Translations under genes and position numbers: made by a program
Notes under the pieces: model-generated
The model's database searches: none
Told to the model about the DNA's origin: nothing
The model's input: the letters and a program-made list of their open reading frames with translations, nothing else
DNA from: DHVE2 group archaeon
GTDB lineage: Archaea > Thermoplasmatota > Thermoplasmata > Thermoplasmatales > Aciduliprofundaceae
DNA: 9,977 bases
Reading direction: 5' to 3'
Assembly (NCBI GenBank): GCA_015520975.1
Contig: WAOZ01000009.1
Location: 1 to 9,977 of the forward strand
Shown: in pieces, positions 1 to 6,164 of the stretch
Layout of the letters: every line of letters begins with the position of its first letter
Numbering within the stretch: the first letter of the stretch is position 1

Positions 1-1
1 A

Positions 2-1000
2 CTGTTCTATGAAACGGCTGCTAAATCGGAACTCGTGGTTACCGATAACCCCGTCAACACCGCAGGATTCAAAAAAGTCGGAGATTGGTGGGTTGGCGGG
101 ATGGTTTCTGATAAACATTTCTCCCAGAAAGAAATCGTGTCGTACATACTCTGGAAAAACAGATGTGTCCCGGGAAGAAAACTCCGCTCCGTGCTGGATG
201 TGGCCAGATACATCATGGGGGTACACACAGACTATGAGAGCTTCAGGGCTTTCAAACCATTATCCATTGAAAAATACTTTTTATCGGAGCTTCTGTACGA
301 AGGTCCTGATCTCAAATACACTAAAATCTATGCGCCCAGAGAAATCTTCGGGCTGTTCATGGCGCTTAAAAATCTCAAAATTGATGATGATATGGCAGTC
401 ATTCTTCGAATTTTCGAAAAATACAAGAAGATGAGCGTGAAAGAGATAATGGAAGAATCGCCGCTCGGTATGGAAAGAACAAATCGCGCCCTTACCGCGC
501 TTTACAATGCGAACAGGATCGTCAGATGCCCTCGTGGCTACATTCTGGTCGAGAAAAGATACAGCAGAGAATACGCCGCTGAGAGATTTACAGAAACATT
601 GCTTGAAATATTCGGGCTGGTAAGTCCAGAAATGATTCACGCTTTATCAAATGGCACCATCTCTGCGTATGAAGCAAAAACCATTCTGGATACATTCCCG
701 CTGGAAAAAGGCATGTTCCTCAACAACGGAAAAATATACCGTATGCCCAGAGAAGATCTTGAAGACATGGAGTATATAGAGCCACACAGCGGTGTTCTTA
801 TACTTCATCCCCACGATATACTCAATGAATACCTCTCGTTCATATACCCGCAGAGCTTCAGCGGCGGATTTCTTGTGCTGAAAAAGGGCGAAATAATCGG
901 AACGGTGAAAGCAAAACTGAAAAAAAGAAGTTTCACCATAACGAAAGCTTCCACGGAAGAGGCAGAAGATGTGTTTAAAAAATATTTCAGGGTTCTGTGA
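2..1000 (+). CDS. Winged-helix protein of unknown function, 5' end cut by window edge
   Basis: The reading frame is open from the first complete codon at position 2 to a TGA stop at 998–1000, giving at least 332 residues. The true start lies outside the window, so the GTG at 35 need not be it. A winged helix-turn-helix is visible at roughly nt 380–560: a helix (MAVILRIFEKY), a second helix (VKEIMEE), a recognition-type helix (ERTNRALTALY) and a wing ending in RCPRGYILVEKR. The C-terminal part (nt ~780–950) has an LHPHD motif, then SGGFLVLKKGEIIGTV, which looks like a small beta-rich domain. This order of winged helix then 'hPhD...GG.hhL..GehhG' recalls the C-terminal regions of YcaQ/AlkZ-type DNA glycosylases and Lhr-type helicases. 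That is a weak resemblance by eye; no helicase motif lies in the visible part and no AlkZ catalytic QxR motif was recognised. The 3' end overlaps convergent deoC by 14 nt. A DNA-binding role is inferred; the function is unknown. Confidence 0.8.
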   Translation: MFYETAAKSELVVTDNPVNTAGFKKVGDWWVGGMVSDKHFSQKEIVSYILWKNRCVPGRKLRSVLDVARYIMGVHTDYESFRAFKPLSIEKYFLSELLYEGPDLKYTKIYAPREIFGLFMALKNLKIDDDMAVILRIFEKYKKMSVKEIMEESPLGMERTNRALTALYNANRIVRCPRGYILVEKRYSREYAAERFTETLLEIFGLVSPEMIHALSNGTISAYEAKTILDTFPLEKGMFLNNGKIYRMPREDLEDMEYIEPHSGVLILHPHDILNEYLSFIYPQSFSGGFLVLKKGEIIGTVKAKLKKRSFTITKASTEEAEDVFKKYFRVL

Positions 1001-1655
1001 GAGATTCTATTATCTCAACACTTCTGCTCGCGCCTATTCGATTCGCACCCGCTTCAAGCATCTTTATGGCCTCTGCGGCGGTTCGTATGCCTCCTGCAGC
1101 TTTGACACCAATTTCCGGGCCCACCGTTTTCCGCATAAGTTTTACATCCTCCTCCCGTGCCCCCCACACGCCGAAACCTGTGGATGTTTTGACGAAATCC
1201 GCGTCTGCACGAACCGCAATCTCGCACGCCTTCGCAATTTCCTCCCGCGTGAGATAACATGTCTCGAGTATCACCTTTACCTTTGCACCCATACTGTGAG
1301 CTGCTTCCACAACAGCCCGAATGTCGTTATACACGGCATCGTAATCTCCGTCTTTCATAGCGCCGATGTTCATCACCATATCTATTTCTTCAGCACCGTC
1401 CTTTATCGCCATTATTGTTTCCTGGACCTTAACCTCCGGGTATGTTGCACCCAGCGGGAATCCAACAACCGCGGCTATCTTCACATCAGAACCCTTCAGA
1501 AAATCCCTCGCATCTTTCACACGGTACGGATTCACACAGACGGCATAAAAACCGTATTTGAGCGCTTCATCACACAGTTTTTTTATGTCATCCCGCGTTG
1601 CATCGGGTTTAAGATTGGTATGGTCTATGAATTTCGCAAGTTCCTCCCTTTTCAT
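987..1655 (-). CDS. deoC: Deoxyribose-phosphate aldolase (DERA)
   Basis: This 222-residue class I aldolase would cleave 2-deoxy-D-ribose 5-phosphate to glyceraldehyde 3-phosphate and acetaldehyde, the last step in feeding deoxynucleosides into central carbon metabolism. The full family pattern is visible. The N-terminus has IDHTNLKP. The Schiff-base lysine is K156 in FVKTSTGF, and the relay lysine is K185 in VKAAGGIRT. The catalytic aspartate is probably D92 in EIDMVMNIGA, and CVNP lies at 40–43. The phosphate-binding C-terminus reads RIGASRSVEI. Length is typical of the short archaeal/bacterial type. The ATG at 1655 has no well-spaced Shine-Dalgarno (AGAGGGAT almost touches it), but a TATA-like box lies about 26 nt upstream, which suggests a leaderless transcript. 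The tRNA-Pro gene lies 94 bp upstream on the same strand. The last 14 nt overlap the end of the convergent left-edge gene. Soluble and cytoplasmic. Confidence 0.96.
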   Translation of the reverse strand: MKREELAKFIDHTNLKPDATRDDIKKLCDEALKYGFYAVCVNPYRVKDARDFLKGSDVKIAAVVGFPLGATYPEVKVQETIMAIKDGAEEIDMVMNIGAMKDGDYDAVYNDIRAVVEAAHSMGAKVKVILETCYLTREEIAKACEIAVRADADFVKTSTGFGVWGAREEDVKLMRKTVGPEIGVKAAGGIRTAAEAIKMLEAGANRIGASRSVEIIESLTEP

Positions 1656-1677
1656 ATCCCTCTAAATTGAGTATCCA

Positions 1678-1690
1678 GATAAAAAGATTT
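1678..1690 (-). promoter_or_regulatory. TATA-like promoter of deoC
   Basis: On the minus strand the sequence reads AAATCTTTTTATC, centred about 26 nt before the deoC ATG, with an A-run just upstream that could serve as a BRE-like element. This spacing places transcription initiation at or next to the start codon. The first 11 nt are identical to the box in front of hutH. Confidence 0.6.
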
Positions 1691-1735
1691 GCTTTTTTAG
1701 ATGAAAAGGAGTATGGAAACGCCCCTTCTCCCCCA

Positions 1736-1747
1736 TCCCTTGCGGGA
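1736..1747 (-). other. Small GNRA-type hairpin just 3' of tRNA-Pro
   Basis: On the minus strand TCCC-GCAA-GGGA can form a 4-bp stem closed by a GCAA (GNRA-family) tetraloop. It starts 2 nt after the discriminator base of the tRNA. It could be part of the trailer removed by tRNA 3' processing. The stem is short, so a chance occurrence is quite possible. Confidence 0.3.
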
Positions 1748-1749
1748 AA

Positions 1750-1822
1750 TGGGGCCGCCGAGATTTGAACTCGGGTCGCCACCGCCCCAGGGTGGTAGGA
1801 TGCCAAGCTACCCTACGGCCCC
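1750..1822 (-). tRNA. tRNA-Pro, anticodon GGG
   Basis: The gene folds as a standard cloverleaf read on the minus strand. The 7-bp acceptor stem is GGGGCCG with CGGCCCC, perfectly paired. The D arm is GGGTAGCTTGGCATCCT. The anticodon arm is CCACC-CTGGGGC-GGTGG, which puts GGG at positions 34–36, and the variable loop is the 4-nt CGAC. The T arm is CCGAG-TTCAAAT-CTCGG, and the discriminator is A at 1750. CCA is not encoded; the sequence runs into TTTCCC, so CCA must be added after transcription. There is no intron. It would read CCC and CCU proline codons. It begins 28 nt after the RpoN stop on the same strand and I see no good TATA box of its own, so it is probably cut from the ribosomal-protein operon transcript by RNase P and tRNase Z. 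Confidence 0.96.
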
Positions 1823-1850
1823 ACAGCTTTCGGCATCCCTTTGCCCTATT

Positions 1851-2072
1851 TCAATCGAAGGGCATAACATCGTCTATGAGCTCAACATGGCTCAGAATCA
1901 TCCTGCGGCAGCAGTATCTTTTTATCCCAAGGTCATCGAATATTTTCTGAATTTCCTCGGTTGTGGGTTCTCTGTTTTCAGTTTCGCGGATCAGGTTGAT
2001 TCTGCTGATAAATGCGTTGTATTCGGATGCTATGGGTCTGCCGCAGGAGAAACATCGTACAGGCACCATCAT
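1851..2072 (-). CDS. rpoN: DNA-directed RNA polymerase subunit N (Rpb10 homologue)
   Basis: This 73-residue small zinc-binding subunit belongs to the archaeal RNA polymerase, where it forms part of the assembly platform (the counterpart of eukaryotic Rpb10). The family signature is complete: PVRCFSCG at the N-terminus (C7 and C10) and the paired cysteines in KRYCCRRM (C54, C55) give the CX2C...CC zinc site, followed by the typical HVELID. Length matches the family. Two ATGs stand in tandem at 2072 and 2069; the first is 5 nt after a GGTGA Shine-Dalgarno core that overlaps the uS9 stop, so I use it. It lies 5 nt after uS9 and 28 nt before tRNA-Pro. This is archaeal RpoN and is unrelated to bacterial sigma-54, which shares the name. 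In many archaea rpoK follows here; it does not in this window. Confidence 0.97.
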   Translation of the reverse strand: MMVPVRCFSCGRPIASEYNAFISRINLIRETENREPTTEEIQKIFDDLGIKRYCCRRMILSHVELIDDVMPFD

Positions 2073-2077
2073 TTAAA

Positions 2078-2476
2078 TCACCTGTACGATTTCTGTCTCC
2101 GCTTCCTAGCGCCTCTTCCAAGAGGCAGTTTCGGAAGCTTGCGCCTTACATCGTTAACCAGCAATGTTCTGTCATACTCCTTAAACAGTCTCTCAATTTC
2201 AGGGTCTTTGAAGTAAGAATTTATTGCACGAGCCACTGCGGTTCTTGATGCTTCCGCCTGGCCCATCACGCCTCCGCCCTTTACCTTTATTTCAACATCT
2301 ATTTTGTTCAATTTATCGCCTATAAGGGCGAGAGGCTCCATGACTGTTAATCGTGCAAGCTCGGGCTCCCATATTTCTATGGGCACATGGTTTATTCTCA
2401 CTCTGCCCTTGCCCTCTTTAACAACCGCCCTCGCAATGGCGGTTTTTCTTTTACCACTTGCTATGGCCACTTTCAT
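2078..2476 (-). CDS. rps9: Small-subunit ribosomal protein uS9 (S9)
   Basis: This 132-residue 30S protein sits in the head of the small subunit. Its C-terminal tail reaches the P-site tRNA. Recognisable parts are the N-terminal ASGKRKTAIARA, the central KGGGVMGQAEASRTAVARA signature, and a strongly basic tail ending in KRRQKSYR. The final arginine, which in the family contacts P-site tRNA, is encoded by AGG; with the following TGA it forms the Shine-Dalgarno core of rpoN. The start at 2476 is 4 nt after an AGGTGA that is itself the last codon and stop of uL13. Third protein gene of the eL18–uL13–uS9–RpoN operon. Confidence 0.98.
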   Translation of the reverse strand: MKVAIASGKRKTAIARAVVKEGKGRVRINHVPIEIWEPELARLTVMEPLALIGDKLNKIDVEIKVKGGGVMGQAEASRTAVARAINSYFKDPEIERLFKEYDRTLLVNDVRRKLPKLPLGRGARKRRQKSYR

Positions 2477-2480
2477 TTTC

Positions 2481-2897
2481 TCACCTCAACTTGGCTCCAA
2501 GATGCTTGGACAATTCCGCAAGCGTGATGAAACCCTTAAGCTTATTATTCTTCGCCTCTTCAATCTTTTCAATATCGCAGTTCTCAAATTCTTTGGGTAT
2601 GCCCATGTAAACCCTCAATCTTTTATATGCTGCCCTGCCAGAGCTTTTTTTCATAGGCAGCATACCTCTTACAGTTCTCCTCAATATTCTGTCGGGCATT
2701 TTGGGATAATAGGGTCCTTTTCTCACACTCCCTATATTTCTGCGCTCTATGTACTTGTTGATTATGTAATATTTGTTTCCAATGATAACGGCCTTTTCGG
2801 CGTTCACAATTACAATTTCTTCACCTTCAAGAAGGCGCTTCGCCACAACGCTTGCAAGGCGCCCGAGAACCATATTATCTGCATCAATAACCTTCAT
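2481..2897 (-). CDS. rpl13: Large-subunit ribosomal protein uL13 (L13)
   Basis: This 138-residue 50S protein is recognised by VLGRLASVVAKRLLEGE near the N-terminus, IVNAEKAVIIG, KGPYYPKMPDRILRR and VRGMLPMKKSSGRAAYKRLRV in the middle, and VYMGIP after it. These are the classical archaeal/eukaryal L13 landmarks. The ATG at 2897 is preceded by GGTGA with a 6-nt spacer; this Shine-Dalgarno is formed by the final Gly codon (GGG) and TGA stop of eL18. It lies 6 nt after eL18 and 4 nt before uS9, so translation of the three genes is probably coupled. Confidence 0.98.
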   Translation of the reverse strand: MKVIDADNMVLGRLASVVAKRLLEGEEIVIVNAEKAVIIGNKYYIINKYIERRNIGSVRKGPYYPKMPDRILRRTVRGMLPMKKSSGRAAYKRLRVYMGIPKEFENCDIEKIEEAKNNKLKGFITLAELSKHLGAKLR

Positions 2898-2903
2898 CGT
2901 GAA

Positions 2904-3263
2904 TCACCCCATAATTCTGACATTCGTGCCACGGGGATTCTCGTCCATAAGCTCCCTTATAGATATCACACGGCCACCGGCTTTTTCGATTTTCTCTCTG
3001 GCGCTTCTGGAAAATTTCCAGGCTGCAACAGTGACCTTTTTTGTGAGAACCCCGGAGCCAAGAACCTTACCCGGTACGATTATCGTTTCACCATCATTAG
3101 CATAACGCTCAAGTCTACTGACATTTACCTCCGGCCAGACACGCAGAGGCCTTTCAAGACGCTCCGCGATGTCTCGCCAGATAGGCGCCTTGTGTTCTTT
3201 CGACTTCATTTTCAGCTCGCGGATCAGTTCCACGAGCTCCGGATTTTCTTTTTTTCCCGCCAT
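2904..3263 (-). CDS. rpl18e: Large-subunit ribosomal protein eL18 (L18e)
   Basis: Archaeal/eukaryal ribosomal protein, 119 residues from the chosen start. The landmarks are NPELVELIRELK, APIWRDIAERLERP, EVNVSRLERYA, the highly conserved VPGKVLGSGVLTKKVTVAA, and the tail NPRGTNVRIMG. An upstream in-frame ATG at 3281 would add six residues (MSEESD). I prefer 3263 because GGAGGA sits 7 nt before it and because archaeal homologues have only a few residues before the NP motif. A symmetric TATA box near 3310–3321 predicts transcription starting around 3289, which is compatible with either start. First gene of the operon that continues to uL13, uS9, RpoN and probably tRNA-Pro. Confidence 0.93.
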   Translation of the reverse strand: MAGKKENPELVELIRELKMKSKEHKAPIWRDIAERLERPLRVWPEVNVSRLERYANDGETIIVPGKVLGSGVLTKKVTVAAWKFSRSAREKIEKAGGRVISIRELMDENPRGTNVRIMG

Positions 3264-3270
3264 ATCTGAC

Positions 3271-3276
3271 TCCTCC
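3271..3276 (-). promoter_or_regulatory. Shine-Dalgarno site deciding the eL18 start
   Basis: GGAGGA on the minus strand lies 7 nt before the ATG at 3263. It falls inside the extra codons that would be translated from the alternative ATG at 3281, which argues for the shorter protein. Confidence 0.6.
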
Positions 3277-3309
3277 GACATCGCAGTTGTAAAAGCGCCA
3301 TGAGAATAC

Positions 3310-3321
3310 CCTTTATAAAGG
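3310..3321 (-). promoter_or_regulatory. TATA box of the eL18 ribosomal operon (perfect palindrome)
   Basis: CCTTTATAAAGG is a perfect 12-bp palindrome and a strong archaeal TATA box. Its centre is about 26 nt before position 3289, giving a short 5' leader that includes the GGAGGA site. It is the best TATA box in the divergent intergenic region; its symmetry alone does not specify direction. Confidence 0.7.
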
Positions 3322-3354
3322 TTTTCATAAAACCCATCAGTTTTGCACGGTATC

Positions 3355-3423
3355 TATAAAAATACAGCGATTTTTGACGCCGTTAATTCACATCATGGGA
3401 TAATAATGAAATTCTTTAATAAC
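3355..3423 (+). promoter_or_regulatory. Candidate promoter region of the tldD–tldE operon
   Basis: Two TATA-like stretches face tldD: TATAAAAATA at 3355–3364 and CTTTAATAAC at 3414–3423. The nearer one predicts initiation around 3444, a leader of about 15 nt before the ATG at 3459 that includes its GGTGA site. The farther one matches a TATA box better but would give a leader of roughly 75 nt. I cannot decide between them. Confidence 0.45.
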
Positions 3424-3458
3424 ATTCCCCCATGTAAGGCTCAAATACGGTGATGAAA

Positions 3459-4832
3459 ATGGATATCATCGAAAATGTTATAAAATGGGCGGAATCCAAT
3501 ATAGACGCGGATTATGTTGAGATACGGTATGAAAATATCAGCCGCCTTCATGTGGAACTGAAAGACGGTATTTTTCCAACATTCACAACACGCGGCTCTG
3601 AAGGTTTTGCGGTGAGAGTGCTTTCCAGTGGCGCGTGGGGTTTCTCCACCACAACCTCTCCAGAGCGACTTAGAGAAGCTGTGGAAAAAGCACATAGAAT
3701 GGCAAAGGCCATCGGTGCATCCAGAAAGGAAAAAATTACACTTGCAGAGATCAAGCCTGTGAAAGCATACGTGAACTCAAAAATGAGAATAAAACCTGTC
3801 GGGGTTTCAATCGAAGACAAAATCGAAAGAATGAAAGAGCTTGAAAAAGAATTGAAAAAAGAGAGCTGCGTCAAATCCATACAGATAAGGTACGAAGATG
3901 CCACTGGTAAAAAGATACTGCGAACATCTGAAGGTACCGAGATAGAGTGGGACATGAACTATGTGTGGCAGTATGTATGGGTCACGGGAAAAGATCACAA
4001 AGGTATGGCAGCGGCAAGAGATGAGATCGGAAGTGTGGAACGCGGCTGGGAACTTTTCGAAGATGAAAACGCAGAAACTATATCAGAGAGGATTCTGAGA
4101 AAACTCAAAGCCCAGTTAAACGGCGTGCATCCAAAAAGAGGGGAGTTCCCCATAGTGGCCGCACCGATTATCGTGGGCATAATCGCACATGAAGCGCTGG
4201 GACATCTGGCAGAGGCGGATTTGACTATAAACTCTGCGTTCAGAGACCTCGTGGGAAAACAGATAGCCCCTGAATATGTGAATATGAGCGACAGAATTGT
4301 TGAGGATGGCTTCGGAAATGATATGTACGATGACGAGGGCGTACCAATCAAAGATGTGCACATAATTGAAAATGGCATCCTGAAAGAAATTATGCTCAAC
4401 AGAGAGTACGCTGCAAAGTGGAATATGGAGCCAAACGGCCATGCAAGAGCAGAGAGCTATTCTGTGCCGCCAATCATAAGAATGCGAAATACGGTATTTG
4501 AGCGGGGCGATCACACTCTTGAAGAGTTGCTGGAAGGAATCAAATTCGGATATTACCTTGTTGATTTCAGGGGTGGACAGGCGGAATTGAACTCTTCATT
4601 CCAGGTTGGAGTCCAGGAAGGATATGTGATAAGAGACGGTGAAATCGCAGAATCCATCAAAGACACTTCAATAAGCGGTATAGCAATCGAAGCTCTGAAA
4701 CACATATCGGCGGTGGGCAAGGATTTCGGGCTTGAAATGGGAAGATGCGGTAAGGGTCAGATGGCTTATGTGAGTAGTGGAGGACCGCATATGAGATTTG
4801 AAAAAGGAATTGTTGTGGGGGGACAGCAATGA
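3459..4832 (+). CDS. tldD: TldD metallopeptidase, catalytic subunit of TldD/TldE
   Basis: A 457-residue M103-family zinc peptidase. In the characterised E. coli system TldD pairs with TldE (PmbA) and cleaves unfolded peptides, including processing of the microcin B17 precursor and degradation of the antitoxin CcdA. The zinc motif HEALGH is visible at about residues 244–249 (coding starts at nt 4188), within GIIAHEALGHLAEADL. The C-terminal landmarks are FRGGQAELNSSFQVGVQEGYVIRDGEI, where the ligand loop lies, and GRCGKGQMAYVSSGGPHMRF. There are three near-tandem starts: GTG 3450, ATG 3453 and ATG 3459. I choose 3459 because GGTGA at 3449–3453 stands 5 nt before it, the spacing seen at neighbouring genes. 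The stop overlaps the tldE start as ATGA. The protein has no signal peptide, so it is cytoplasmic, and its archaeal substrates are unknown. Confidence 0.96.
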   Translation: MDIIENVIKWAESNIDADYVEIRYENISRLHVELKDGIFPTFTTRGSEGFAVRVLSSGAWGFSTTTSPERLREAVEKAHRMAKAIGASRKEKITLAEIKPVKAYVNSKMRIKPVGVSIEDKIERMKELEKELKKESCVKSIQIRYEDATGKKILRTSEGTEIEWDMNYVWQYVWVTGKDHKGMAAARDEIGSVERGWELFEDENAETISERILRKLKAQLNGVHPKRGEFPIVAAPIIVGIIAHEALGHLAEADLTINSAFRDLVGKQIAPEYVNMSDRIVEDGFGNDMYDDEGVPIKDVHIIENGILKEIMLNREYAAKWNMEPNGHARAESYSVPPIIRMRNTVFERGDHTLEELLEGIKFGYYLVDFRGGQAELNSSFQVGVQEGYVIRDGEIAESIKDTSISGIAIEALKHISAVGKDFGLEMGRCGKGQMAYVSSGGPHMRFEKGIVVGGQQ

Positions 4833-6160
4833 ACCTGATAAAATATGGTGAGAAGTACTTTGACGAAGTTGAGATAAGCAGATACCACAGGAAGTATGCA
4901 AGCGTTTCCGCAGAGATGAATGATGTTTCCATGGCATCGATGAACGATACCACTGTGTGGGTGATAAGGGGTGTAACGGATAAGAGAATGGGCATAGCAG
5001 TTGTTGAGGGAAACAGAGAAGAAAAAGTGCTCAAAGGTATCGAACTGGCATATAAACTCTCAAAAACAAACGAGCCAGATTCTGCCTGGGAATCTTTCCC
5101 GGATAAAAAGCAGAATTATCATGCCGCACCGCCAGTGGATAAACGCGTGAAGGATGTCAATCCCGATGAGCTTATTGCAAATACGATAAAGGGCATCACC
5201 GAGATATTAAACAAAGATAGCAATGCAGTGGTTGCCGGCTCGGAGATGGGTGCAGTCTGGATTGAAAACTCCGTTGAAAATTCCCACGGCATTGAGGTGA
5301 CACAGCGCGACGGTGGTATGTACTATTACATTTACGCCATAGGAAGGAAAAACGGTAGAGTGACACCGGGCATCATAGAGCTGGACGCACGCCGCGAGGC
5401 TTTTGTAGATGTGGATTTTGTGGTGAATGGTGTTTTGGAAAAATTGAAACACGCGTACAATATGCTTCAGGCTGATTCGAATGAAAGCAGTCTGATTTTC
5501 GAGCCTCTTGCTCTTGCAGAGCTGTTCACATACGCGCTTTATCCCGCGTTCAGAGGCGAGCGATGCGTCAAAGAAACCAGTCCTCTTTGCAACAAGGAAG
5601 GAGAGGAGATAATGAGTGAAAGCATCACCATAACCGACGATCCGTTCCATCCAAAAAGTCTGAACCCATTAATCGCAGATGATGAGGGCGTTGCCACACG
5701 GAAGCATATTATCGTTGAGAAAGGTGTATTCAAAGGTTTCCTGTGGGACAACTACTGGGGCAAAATAAGTGGAAAAGATAGCACAGGTCACGGAATAAGA
5801 ACCCTAAAAACTGGTGCCATAAACATCGGTGCGCACAATATGGTTATAAATGAAGGCAAAAGAAGCATTGAAGATATCATTGGAGCTATGAAACACGGAT
5901 ACATCGTATCCTCGCTTCAGGGTGCGCATTCAAGCAACCCCGACACGGGCGATTTTGCGGTGGTGGCAAATCCGGCGTTCGTTGTTAAGGACGGAGAAAT
6001 TGTGGGCTCAACGGTGCTAATGCTTTCCGGAAATGTGTATTCCATTCTCAAAAATGTTGAAGAAATCAGCAAAGAGTCGCGTCCAATGTACGCGATCGCC
6101 AGAGGTGTGTATCCCTATGTTCTTTTCAGAGATATGAAAATAGCACCGGTGAGCAGGTGA
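4829..6160 (+). CDS. pmbA: TldE/PmbA, non-catalytic partner of TldD
   Basis: This 443-residue TldD-like protein belongs to the TldE/PmbA branch. Where TldD has its HExxxH zinc motif, this protein reads EPLALAELF (about residues 225–233), so it lacks the metal ligands. That is known for TldE, which completes the TldD heterodimer without being catalytic itself. Other shared landmarks are the early beta-strand VSAEMNDVSMASMNDTTVW, GLHSSNP-like SLQGAHSSNPDTGDFAVVANP, and a C-terminal VKDGEIVGSTVLMLSGNVY. The ATG overlaps the tldD TGA (ATGA), with a GGGGGGA stretch 5 nt upstream, so the two are almost certainly translated together in matched amounts. Its own end, AGG TGA, supplies the Shine-Dalgarno of the next gene. 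Cytoplasmic. Confidence 0.95.
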   Translation: MNLIKYGEKYFDEVEISRYHRKYASVSAEMNDVSMASMNDTTVWVIRGVTDKRMGIAVVEGNREEKVLKGIELAYKLSKTNEPDSAWESFPDKKQNYHAAPPVDKRVKDVNPDELIANTIKGITEILNKDSNAVVAGSEMGAVWIENSVENSHGIEVTQRDGGMYYYIYAIGRKNGRVTPGIIELDARREAFVDVDFVVNGVLEKLKHAYNMLQADSNESSLIFEPLALAELFTYALYPAFRGERCVKETSPLCNKEGEEIMSESITITDDPFHPKSLNPLIADDEGVATRKHIIVEKGVFKGFLWDNYWGKISGKDSTGHGIRTLKTGAINIGAHNMVINEGKRSIEDIIGAMKHGYIVSSLQGAHSSNPDTGDFAVVANPAFVVKDGEIVGSTVLMLSGNVYSILKNVEEISKESRPMYAIARGVYPYVLFRDMKIAPVSR

Positions 6161-6164
6161 TACG

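Noticed and set aside
969..1670. 233-codon open frame on the plus strand
   Set aside because: Antisense to deoC, whose catalytic residues are all present; the translation is cysteine- and histidine-rich and has no recognisable family.
1701..2216. 171-codon plus-strand frame across tRNA-Pro and RpoN
   Set aside because: It runs antisense through a structured tRNA gene and the RpoN zinc-site codons, so it cannot be a real conserved gene.
2304..3269. 321-codon open frame on the plus strand
   Set aside because: It lies entirely antisense to uS9, uL13 and eL18, which are unmistakable. Its translation is rich in F, H and C with no domain, typical of a shadow frame.
3264..3281. Longer eL18 starting at ATG 3281
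   Set aside because: The extra six residues contain the GGAGGA site of the ATG at 3263 and are not expected from the family. It remains possible, so this is a preference rather than an exclusion.
3450..3458. tldD start at GTG 3450 or ATG 3453
   Set aside because: These codons overlap GGTGA, which is ideally placed as Shine-Dalgarno for ATG 3459; neither has a convincing site of its own. The difference is only two or three residues.
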